Origin: Mactra quadrangularis
Lineage: Eukaryota; Mollusca; Bivalvia; Venerida; Mactridae
Direction: 5' to 3'
DNA: 64,000 nucleotides
NCBI GenBank assembly: GCA_025267735.1
Contig: CM046304.1
Location: 13,764,001 to 13,828,000, forward strand
Numbering within the stretch: the stretch's first letter is position 1; each line of letters begins with the position of its first letter. Positions 53,967 through 64,000 of this stretch are shown here, in pieces. Both the position numbers and the translations under genes were made by a program. The notes below the pieces were generated by a model, which did no database searches, was not told where the DNA came from, and saw only the letters and a list, made by a program, of their open reading frames with translations.

Positions 53967-54245
53967 GGTCGATAGCGCAGTTGGTAGCGCGCCGGGATTT
54001 AGATACTCGTGCCCGAGGGGGTGCGGGTTCGAATCCCACCCGGGGAGGTTATACCCTTTCATGAAAATTTGACAATTATGTCGATTTTCCTCCATTGATT
54101 AGATAATATGGAGAAGTTTCCGGCCTTGTGGAAGGGTAGGTGAGTAGTGGTTATAGACAATGGTCCAGGAATGCTAGGTTAGGTGCGCTGGACGCCGTGA
54201 AATGACCTTAATTGTGTTGATACGGCGTGAAACCATTAAAGACAG
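53967..54245 (+). mobile_element. SINE of a second subfamily
   Basis: The tRNA-like head is very well preserved (GATAGCGCAGTTGGTAGCGC and GTGCGGGTTCGAATCCCACC), followed by a body different from the main family (AGGTTATACCCTTTCATGAA). A related tail (TTGATACGGCGTGAAACCATTAAA) closes it. Confidence 0.85.
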
Positions 54246-54800
54246 AAGAATTTACGATTAAAATCAGTAGTAAGACCGTTAATAATACGGGCCTCAGTAA
54301 AAACTGTTGAGTCGTACATTTAAAATCCAACATTTTGGTGTTTCTAAAAGCTCCACTTTATGCCTTGTTCATAATGTCCCGGTGTACAGCTCTTGTACGT
54401 TTTGGTTTCGACACCGGGTCAAACCGGGACTTCAACCGTAGAGACGCCGTGAAGAAATGCATCTAATCGGGGGACTTCGCGTTTATTCGGAATTCAAAGG
54501 GTGATGGCCCCATGTTGTTTAAATCTGATTACCGTGGAACCGGAGTTCACAAGGGAGCGAACCAATACCGGTGTCTTCTAGGGGAGATCCGGGGCATTAT
54601 CATAACTTTTTCTGCGCAATACGTCTCTCTACCTTAAGATCATAGGAAGCCACAGTAAAGCGGCATTTGATCATACTTTCGCAAAATTGATTTTTATTTA
54701 TGCATGACGTTAGGGACGGTATATCTTAAGAAGGTTTTAACAAATTCCTACTGTATATCCGAAGTCAAGTTTTTCTACTCGATGGTTTGTTCGATTTAAG
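54246..54800. other. intergenic stretch
   Basis: Higher GC than the surroundings (around 54370-54600), but no ORF or repeat family that I recognise. Confidence 0.4.
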
Positions 54801-54805
54801 GCCAT

Positions 54806-55370
54806 TGTAGCGCCGTTAAACGTCGCAACGCCGCTAAACGTCGCAACTGACGTTAAACGTCGCAACACTAACGCTAAACGTCGCAACCGCCGCTAAACGT
54901 CGCAATCGCCCTGCCGTTAAACGTCGCAACCTTGCCGCTAAACATCGCACTTAGTAGGAAGGTATAGTGTCGAGCCTAATCAACACACAAATATTACATA
55001 GGACAAATATAACTTCAAAGCAGCCACTCTTAGACTCATAGCAACCATCAACATATCCTTAGCAACCACCCCTTGGTCCATAGCAATCACTCTTACACCT
55101 TATGCCAATCGCCTTAAGGCCAAAAGTAACCACTATACTGTCCATAGCAACCGATTTGAGTTCCATAGTAACCGTAATTGCGCCTTAAATATCCATTTAA
55201 ATATCAAATGGAATAACTCTCGTGGCCATAAACTTTATCTCAGTGTCTATTTTGATCATCTTCGGATCAACTTTCAAACTTGGTCAAGTTGGGTTAGATC
55301 TAGATATGCAAGCGCTATAGAGACCTTATTCTTGCTATAGCGGTGTTGCGACGTTTAACGGTGAGTGTAT
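54806..55370. mobile_element. minisatellite-bounded element, best copy
   Basis: The array (54806-54955) has seven CCGCTAAACGTCGCAAC-like units, the most regular in the window. TTAGTAGGAAGGTATAGTGT follows, then a spacer with repeated CCATAGCAACCA units (55020-55170). The right border GTTGCGACGTTTAACGGTGA at about 55344-55365 is an inverted single unit. The same array-link-spacer order occurs in reverse at 30080-30395. Confidence 0.8.
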
Positions 55371-57240
55371 ATATACGAGTACTTGTATAGGCATTTTGGA
55401 ATTATGGAACGTTGTAATTGATTATATGCACTTTATTAATCTTTCTTATCTTGATTTCTTTATCTTGACGAATTCAAAAGCTTGTTTAAATGCTCACAAT
55501 TACGTGATTATATGCCCTGGTACAATATACATGCGCCTTATTTCTCTGGCAAGGTTTTTTTTATTAGAAACCAGACCATTTAATATTCCTTTACGCTACA
55601 TTCTGCTTCATTACGCCACATTTACTATGGGACGCCGATGTTGTGCGTTAAACATAAGTCACTTGGTACTTCTAGCATCACGTGATCTATGTGATGGCAA
55701 TGTAGTCTCGACATTATTTATTGTAAGGAGTGTGTGCTTCACATAATGATGAAATCATTATAGTTCATAATGATACGGGGTTCTGGAATACTCAATTATA
55801 ACATACCCATAACATTGAAATAGGAACTCAAAATGATAACAGGACCAAGTGTTATAATACTTGATCGAGAGCTCCCTACTCAAAGAACAGTTTAGTTCCA
55901 AATAAGTAAGCATCTTAGAAACCCCGAGTAAATATGTATTGCATTATTCAATTTTATCAATCTTTTCATAGAGACATGCATGAGTACTCTACACTTGTAA
56001 CAAAAAATTGAGCTCTTGAGCATGGAGTCCATTGTCAAGTTTTATAGCATCGATTCCGGATCAAGTGGATTCCGACTTCGCGGTATGTTCATAATTAGGG
56101 ACTTTAGTCAGTTATCTTTCCCTGATAAAACCTGTAGCAATTCAATTGGTAAGTATGTCCTATCAGTTGGAATACTTGGATTTTATCATTGAAGTCCTAT
56201 GTAAGGATAATAAAATACTTCATCTAATATCTTTATTGTTAATGAAGATATTAACAGAAGAGATGAATTCAGATAGTTCTTTACCTTAAAAAATACTTAG
56301 CTTGAATTTCAAACAAATAGAATGATTTCCAAAACGTTATTAAAGACTTATTTTGGCAAATTTGCATTGAAAAGTAAGGAAAAAATCCGAGTAGTCCAAC
56401 TAATTGGACCTACCTATTTGAAGAGTATACAAGGGGAAATATCTGACTTAAGTCCCTTATTCTCCCATCCATTCCTGTATTAAATGTTGATATTTTCCTG
56501 GTATAGATCTTCAATGTTTTTTTAGCAAATCTGTATAGCGTGGTCTAGTGATTACATAATTATAATTGCCAGAGAAGAACTAAAATAATTTGTTTGAAAG
56601 CAATATGCCCAAGAGTTGATGTAAATTTATCCACTAAATAAAGATTAATCAACATGATGGCTGTGCAGACATATAGATTAGATAGCCCAACAACATAATT
56701 ATGTAGATCTGTACCAGGCCAATATTAACAATTATAGTTCGTAAAATTAGCATTACGTGTTTTTGTAAACATTAAAATAAACTGATCCATTCCACTCAAT
56801 AATGCCTGTCATGGACGAAATCTTTTCCATTACACCAAAAAAACACTCGTAAAGCATATCAAATTCAATACTAAATAATATTTTATTGTCATGCTGATCA
56901 CCCCATGTCGTGGATTAGTTCATTGTATTGTTTACATAAACATTGTTATGTTTTTAGTACGAACTATATATACTAGTAGGGTTATTGATAGATATTTACT
57001 GTAACATCTTCAAGTCAATGTACAAGGCGAGAGTTTTAGCTTTTTTGCCCTTTTTTCATCGGATTTGACAATATTTCAAACGATTTGTCGTACATACTAG
57101 ATAAAAACTTATAGCATGAACAAATTATAACTTTTCACATCGGTTACTTCCCTCGTTTTTCATCCTTTAAAAATGGGGGGGGGGCAACCGCTGAGATATT
57201 TTAAGTAAAGGTATAGGTACGCTGAGTAAAATTCTATTGT
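55371..57240. other. intergenic stretch
   Basis: No exon is supported; the open frame at 55396-55746 has no motif. A G-run (GGGGGGGGGG) lies near 57175. Confidence 0.4.
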
Positions 57241-57248
57241 TAAGTTTC

Positions 57249-57370
57249 ATTCAACTGTCAGTAGTGCATACATTAACCTCCCTGATTTAAATAGATGAGC
57301 AAAGAAGAATGGTACTGAGTATTTAAAGTCATAAGGAAAAACATGTGCCACTGGCAGTTGAATTAAATTT
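57249..57370. mobile_element. MITE with ATTCAACTG inverted ends
   Basis: The left end ATTCAACTGTCAGTAGTGCA, then TACATTAACCTCCCTGATTT, pairs with the right end ATTTAAAGTCATAAGGAAAA, then ATGTGCCACTGGCAGTTGAAT. Arms are about 45 bp. It is related to the copy at 45131-45300. Confidence 0.72.
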
Positions 57371-58215
57371 AACAATTACATCTACTAAATGTTGGGATTT
57401 ACCTTTGAATATTATTTTTTATAGTTCCTAGTCTTATGAGAATATTTAGGGAAACTAATCCTCGCTTAGTACAATAAGCAATAGAACATAATACAGTAAA
57501 ATATCTACCTAGGTAGAAAAAAACACTTTGAAAGCACACCTTTTCATAGAGCATTTCATGCCCTGGTGTGCTTAAAGACCATGCAGTTGTTGTTTAATAG
57601 ATATAAAATACATAAATATCATTCTGATCTTGTAGTCGTGTGTATATGTTCACAAATAATGTCTGTGACTGTTGTTTTTGCCATCATTTAAATACATACA
57701 CTGACATTTTCTATCAATGCTGCTTCACTTCGAAGATCTTACTGTTAATAGATCTGCAGAAAAAAATACATTAACTACCATTAGGTTAAAGCACAATGTA
57801 CTCGTATAAAGGAAGAATTCCCATAACGTGGATCTCAATTAAAAACTATACTAAAACCAAGAAAACCGTACTATTTGAAAAAAAGGAAACATAATGTAAC
57901 ATCGAATTCACTATACTCACAATATATGTTTGTTTTATTCAACATGAAAGCATATCACAAGTACGTATGGGAGTTCAAAGACTTACAATTGTGCTCATAT
58001 GGAACATATAAAGAAATCAAATTCATTTTATCTATCAGTTATTTATTGTAAGAGATAATATTTCATTATACCAGTTATTCGTTATGAAAGTGAATTTCGT
58101 TTCTGCACCACATGAACTAAATTAGGATTGAATGTCAAAGTGATGAATCAAGTAGTTAAATGTTCTAGCAACTGTGATTTTTTTTCTTCTTTTAACGTCG
58201 CATTCAACACATATA
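57371..58215. other. intergenic stretch
   Basis: I see nothing coding or repetitive here. Confidence 0.4.
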
Positions 58216-58219
58216 TATG

Positions 58220-58412
58220 TTATATACACGACGGCCAGCTCTTCCTACTATAGGTGTCCTGGACATTTTTTTCTATCGTCAGTACTAACTTACCCTACCA
58301 CGAGGCCTACAACTCATGTATAGGGTATGACCAACCCCGACCGGGTTTCTAACCAGCGATCTCCGGATTCGAAGTCAGACATGCTAACCACTACACCAAG
58401 GCCGCGGCTAAC
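58220..58412 (-). mobile_element. SINE of a third type, reverse orientation
   Basis: On the minus strand GCCGCGGCCTTGGTGTAGTG, then GTTAGCATGTCTGACTTCGA and GCTGGTTAGAAACCCGGTC form a tRNA-like head (Gly/Glu-like box A). A short body follows, down to AGAGCTGGCCGTCGT. Confidence 0.75.
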
Positions 58413-59400
58413 TGTGATTCGACACGTCATGTATTGTCAAAAGTAATGATAAAATTGGTGTTCAGTTTAAAAGATAATACTAATAAGTTCAATGTACATG
58501 TTTACAAACTATGACTTTCTTTCCATTACAGCACCGATGTAATGATACCGTAAACGCTTATATTAGAAAATGAAATTTGGAAGTCGTGATTCAAAAGCTG
58601 TATTTTCATAAGTGGTAATAAAATGTGTCCATTCCTTTAAAAGCTTGTTAAAGTTATATACATGTAGCTAATTAATTGGTTGATATGCTTAAACTTATGT
58701 TGAACAGAAGAAGAGTAAATTACATATTATGTGATACATTTAATATCCAAATTACTTGGTATTGTAATGATATAAGCATTTGATACTACTTTATTTGGAT
58801 TTAATCAATACTTTATTTGGTCATTTACTACTGTTATAATGTCACCTGACACGCTTATTATTTAAATACAGCACAATGAGACGACACCCACTATATATGG
58901 TAAAATATCACGATCATGGAAAGATATAACCTGTCGCATAGCCTGATTCGACAAAAATAGCTATATGCCTTCATAAAACTGTTTTCTTTTTAGATATTGT
59001 TTGTTGTATTCAATTGTCTATGCATAAATAATAGCCATACATTAAGACATTTCATTTCTTAGTAGGCCTACCACTTCTGCATGGCGATTTTCCCGATTTT
59101 TGATCGAAGAACTAAAAAAGCTATTATTGCATTTTAGTTCGAGTTACACCATAATAAAAAACTTCAATTTAACATATAAATATTACAAGATTAAATATTT
59201 ACCTTATCAAGATCCTGATCATCTTAAATTGATTCGTGTTGAATAAATTGTGCGATGATTACTACATTCTGTTGTTGGGTGTAATTTAAACATTCTAAAA
59301 AAAACATAAAACAAAAGTTTAGTTTAAATCAATGAAAGTAAGACAATTTGATAAGTTGCTTTGAATCAGAAAGTATGTGTTGAGCATTAAAACCTCAGAG
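58413..59400. other. intergenic stretch
   Basis: AT-rich. No gene or repeat is recognised. Confidence 0.4.
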
Positions 59401-59404
59401 GTCA

Positions 59405-59640
59405 TTTTCACAAAATCTCATGAAAAATATTTTAAGTCAATTTCAAAAATTTACATTGAAAGCCTAAAAGATATGATATCATATAATGATATGTTTTTCA
59501 GAAAGTGTTCATTATCCTACAAAATTGAAGAATATTATAAATTGGTTTGACAATGCATGAAGGTATAATGAATGTTTCCTGCTTTTAACTTGATGATTTT
59601 TATCGTAAGCTATTTTTTGTGTGAAAATAACCACTGATTT
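59405..59640. mobile_element. MITE of the GTCATTTTCACAAAATCT family
   Basis: The left end GTCATTTTCACAAAATCTCA pairs with the right end TATTTTTTGTGTGAAAATAACCAC. The middle (TTGAAAGCCTAAAAGATATG) matches the copy at 23640-23905. Confidence 0.72.
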
Positions 59641-62600
59641 TTATTTGCTAAATCCTCTCACTGATAAATGATGTAGCACAAGTAACCCAACATGTTATCT
59701 GAGAATGAATGCTGTTCCTTAAAAGGAAGAAAATTTAGTACTGATGCATCCTATAGGAACGATAGATTAATAGGTAAACTATCCTGCTCACACGTTCCTG
59801 ACTAAATCAAACCAAACGCATGGGTGTCTCTAGCAGCCTATATCTTATTGTACGCGTCTCTAGCAACCTAGATTGTATTGTAGACATGTAGGTAACAGCT
59901 GTAGGTATTGATTTAGGTCTGATATGACAAATCCAAATTTAGGTTCTTCAAGAACTCGTTTTTCTAATTTATGATAGTGCATAAACTCACACGCTTCAAA
60001 ATATTAATGCTTTCTTATTTTTGGATAGGGCGTAAATTTACGCACTTCTGATATGTCTTTTATTCGGTAAATGCAGACGTCTCTTCAGAAGAGTTGGTAA
60101 AGTAACGAATAGACAACTGTCGCTGTATTTATACATCGAGTTTGAGCTAAAGTGGGAACGTGCTTCTAATGATTTGGATATGTCAGCAGTTCCTGAATTT
60201 TGTTAAAATCAGTACAAATACTAATCATCTAATAAACAAATTAGCAAAACACACATGACACTAGGAAAATTTACAGAATATATTTTATCAAATCAACAAG
60301 TGATTATGCTTCCTTGAAATTCTGACTATAACATTATACTATCAAACTAATTGAGGAATAATTCCAATAAACTTACCGCTATAACGTATATCCAAAGGTC
60401 AGTTTTCCATTTAATCGTAGAATTAACTCAACATGGAACAAATTCAGTCACCTTTAACCCATCTTCATCCAAAGACACCAGTACATACCTAGAATATATA
60501 ACATACAAGGACCAGAGTTGTGTGACACGTGACCAAAGTAATTCAAAATGGCAGATTTTCCCCTCGTTTTTATGAAGCAATAAAAGGTAAGTATACGCTA
60601 TTTAAATAATAAGTGCTGTTTGAATTTAGTAGTAGTAATACATCGTCAACATTTTACGAAAATTTCCTGCTGTTGGTTTACGAAATTTTTAGTCGTAAGA
60701 CTTTATAAATGAAGCCCGTTGCTAAATATGTGTCCATCTTGTAAAACCTTTTTGTCTTGTCCAATGTTATTGTTCCATATACATCACTCACAACCTGAAA
60801 TAGATAAAACAAGAAAAGAGAAACCCGAAAAATATATGTAACAAAACATGTATAGTATATTGAAGATAAATTATAAAAAGATAACCAAAGAAACGCTGAA
60901 AAAAAAACTAAGGAGTAATGGCATAAGAAGGAGATACGGAGCACGGACAAGCATGCATGAGGTACAAGGAGGGGCACGGGCAGGGATTTTTACTCCACGG
61001 GGGTTATGTGGTCCGTTTAGGGCGGTCATTTCCGCTACCATTCCCACCTATTCACCAGGGCTATAGGAAGTCTCTGATCAACATTGTTACAAGTTGGCTG
61101 GCTGGCCTACATGAAAATTAGTTTTATCTAGTTTAGACAAACTTATGAATACACGTACTTCCAAACCGACCTGTATCCTGAAACATCCCCTTCCAGTTAT
61201 CATTACATTCTTAGCCCCTAATAAAAATACAACAAACACTTAATCTAGACAGGCATTTTACCTATATATAAACTCTTCAGAACTTTTATATTCCCTTTCA
61301 AACTTACTCTATGGATCAAATTACCCTTACCAAAAATATCCACCTTAACTAAGTAAAAGAGTACCACATGCAGGTTGTTCCATGATCGCCACACTTGTAA
61401 TCAACGCCTTGTGAAATTTATAAGCAACACCACGAGATTTAACCATGTGTATTCATTATAGTTCCAACATTATTAAAAAGTTGTTTTCATTGGTAATACA
61501 TGAGAGTTTTGTTATATATAATTACATGTACACATATTCTCGTAAAAGTATTTATATTTTCAAAAACCTAGGTTGAACGAGGCTGACCTGCGTTAGTTTT
61601 TAATGTATAAAATTTTTAATCAATTACAAAATTATTTTAAAATATCAATTACGACATAATGACATGTCATCTACCACAAATATATACCTTTCATACGTTG
61701 CTTATTGTTAATACATGTATATTGAATGTTAGAAGGGGTACTTTTTCATGCCGAAAGCTTGGGGACTAGAGAACTTTCTGCATTCATGGATTGTTATTTG
61801 TAATTAGCCTGGCTGAGATGGAACCATTTGTCTCCAAATGAATGTGAATGTTATCACACCATTTTGCGAGAAAATATGTGTTTTATTGACAGATACGGGT
61901 TTGCAACAATGTATATGATAATTGGATTTGTATATGTTCAAGTGGGCATAAATCAGGCGAAACTTGAATGGTGAACAAAGCAAGAATTATACAAATGCTA
62001 TATTATGTACTCACACTGTTCAGTGTATAAGGACGACAGTGACAATTCTTTAGTAAGGGAATTAGTTCTGTCAAAGTTGTATGTGTCTCTTTCAGTACAG
62101 GACTTCATTTATGCCAAGAAAGCAAGTTTAGTTAATGTTTGTTTCAGGACAGTATTATTATCAGTATAGTCTTGTTTCTTTGACAAGATGAGATAAATTG
62201 AGGTTATGAGGAATTTTCAAGAAATGGTTTACAATTTGTAATCTATTGTAGCTGAGATTGAACTCAGATTATAAGGGTATCTGCAATAGAATCTATAACT
62301 ATTCACTACCATCTCGTAATAATAGTTCGTTTGTTTGAAACAGAATATAAACTGATTAGTATGTTCATATCTCGTTATTGAACAACGTAAAATAATATGC
62401 GAGTAAAACATTAATTGATAGTAGTGTTTGCAATTTAGACTATTATAAATAATGTAGCTGAACAAAGTTCGATAAGAAAACATTGGAAAAATCAAACAAA
62501 CGGTTCTATATTGTACTCTAATGAAACTATTCGCTGTACAGAAAAAACAACAACGAGATATTGGAAACAATTTACAATGCACATTTATAAGTCCTTAGAA

Positions 62601-63318
62601 TGATAAAATATATAATTACTAAAAAGTGTATCTTATACACTATACTTTATATAAATTATTTTCAAAAAAACGGATTGAAAAAATATGTTAATTAAAATAC
62701 TTTAAGTAGTAATGAGTCACAATTACATGTTCATATAAACCGATTCTATGCATAGTTTACTACCTTTTTCAAAAACAAAAATGTTATTACATTTACATTC
62801 TGAACGATAATATAGCAACAATGTCATAATAGTATTAAAAATATAAAGTCATGTTCTATTAAATCCACAACCAAACCATGTAACATGTAGATTTGTGCCA
62901 ATTGACAACCTCTGTCTACAGTAAAAATCATAACAAAATATTGGGGTTTTATAATCAAAAATCAATTGGCAAGTTTAGTATTTTATCAAAAGGACATTAA
63001 TAATCAAAATAACACGTGTAAATGAAATGTACAAAATACCCTCCACATCCATGTACATAACAACACAGTTCATTATACAGTCATTATTCATACAATCATT
63101 CTATTAGCCAAAAATGTTTAAAAATCCATTTGAAGTTTTCTTTTCCAAATTTGATTTTAACGTATACATGTAAATAGCGCCTTAGTTTGACTTAGCTCTA
63201 TTTTCTTCATGTCCAATATTTTGCATATCGTAACATACTTTTTAGGTATGTGGTACTTTAGACCTTTTAAGACCTTCAGCGAATGGTGCTTCTTAATTGT
63301 TTTGTTAATTAATTAATG
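59641..63318. other. intergenic stretch
   Basis: Long AT-rich region. The ORFs at 60351-60575, 60678-60977 and 62229-62582 show low-complexity or unremarkable translations and no splice or motif support. Confidence 0.4.
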
Positions 63319-63735
63319 ATTCTGATCTAGCTATCCTCCCATAAAACGGGCCCTTCACCAGATTGCTCAGAATCATATTGAAGTGCATTGAATAATTCCG
63401 ATCTAGCTATCCTCCCATAAAACGGGCCCTTCACTAGATTACTCAGAATTATATTAAAGTTCATTTGAATAATTCCGATCTAGCTATCCTCCCATAAGTG
63501 GGCCCTTCACTAGATTGCTCAGAATTATTACCGATCTAGATATCCTCTCATAAAGTGGGCCCTTCTCTAGATTGCTCGGATTTATGTCTTGTTTCAATGT
63601 ATAATTCCGATCTAGCTATCCTCCCATAAATATGTCCTTCACTAGATTTCTCAGAATTATACTTCAATGCAAGGAATACTTCCGATCTAGTTATCCTCCC
63701 ATAAAATGAGCCCTTCACTAGATTGCTCAGAAGTA
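63319..63735. repeat. six-unit tandem array (TCCGATCTAGCTATCCTCCC)
   Basis: Units begin near 63319, 63396, 63473, 63531, 63605 and 63680. Each contains TTCCGATCTAGCTATCCTCC, then CATAAAACGGGCCCTTCACT and AGATTGCTCAGAATTAT, plus a variable spacer. AATTC.GA..TCTAG at the start of a unit pairs with CTAGATTGCTCAGAATT at its end, so each unit can fold on itself. The unit core is about 57 bp. Confidence 0.9.
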
Positions 63736-64000
63736 TTAATATTTTCCTTATTTTGTTACTTAAAAAAAATATATTCTCGGCATGTATTTATAGAACATCA
63801 TTATCAAACATCATTAAAGCTAATTACATGTATTTAAAAATACAATCAAATTATTCATTAAAATCTTGACAATGTATAATGACCATGTTATAAGATAAAT
63901 AAATGTGTTGGTATGAGTATAAATCATTTTTGTATGTTCAAACATTCTTGCACCATATACTAATTATTTTACATAACTTGTTATAAGTTTTAATATGACA

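Noticed and set aside
53967..54047. A genuine tRNA gene
   Set aside because: The A and B boxes are excellent but the extra insert between them, the following repeat body and the A-rich tail show a SINE head.
60678..62582. Minus-strand ORFs of 99 and 117 aa
   Set aside because: The translations are Phe/Tyr/Leu-rich, as expected from AT-rich non-coding DNA, with no start context, splice signals or motif.

Overview
The window is nuclear DNA from an animal, most likely a bivalve or other mollusc. It is AT-rich, has long introns with GT..AG borders, and carries many tRNA-derived SINEs ending in a GGCGTTAAACCCAA(CAAA)n-type tail, a style common in mollusc genomes. TACATGTA-like motifs are frequent. 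No species can be named from the sequence alone.

Layout. At 829-999 (+) lies the last coding exon of a CCDC59/TAP26-like gene that enters from the left. From 1,000 to 8,000 the DNA is mostly transposon debris: a GGATCCAG-type MITE, two foldback/TIR elements at 2884-3216 and 3477-3862, a TA-flanked MITE, a TTAA-flanked piggyBac-like MITE, and SINEs. One isolated coding-looking exon sits on the minus strand at 4130-4350.

The main gene runs from 8035 to 37210 (+). I could join 16 coding exons whose splice phases all agree. They give a single 9,249-nt reading frame, or 3,082 aa plus stop. The order is: signal peptide; a roughly 2,330-aa Ser/Thr-rich, cysteine-free mucin-like ectodomain made by one 7-kb exon; a SEA-like juxtamembrane region with a polybasic (convertase-like) stretch; one transmembrane helix; and a cytoplasmic tail of about 560 aa with a proline-rich patch. 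The C-terminal half matches the KIAA1549/KIAA1549L family (DUF3827).

A second complete gene, 43345-44792 (+), has two exons and a clear TATA box. It encodes a small secreted, Gln- and Asp-rich acidic protein of 271 aa that I do not recognise. An acidic secreted matrix role is only a guess.

From 45 kb to the end I see no convincing gene. This part holds a decayed mariner-type transposase (48.2-48.9 kb), a 1,017-bp foldback element with long inverted arms and a 6-bp target duplication (52017-53033), a dispersed repeat that flanks it, SINEs, and a six-unit tandem array at the right edge (63319-63735). Across the window, several short non-autonomous families recur. The most distinctive is bounded by inverted arrays of a CGCTAAACGTCGCAAC-like minisatellite. 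No RNA genes (other than SINE heads), CRISPR arrays or operons are present.
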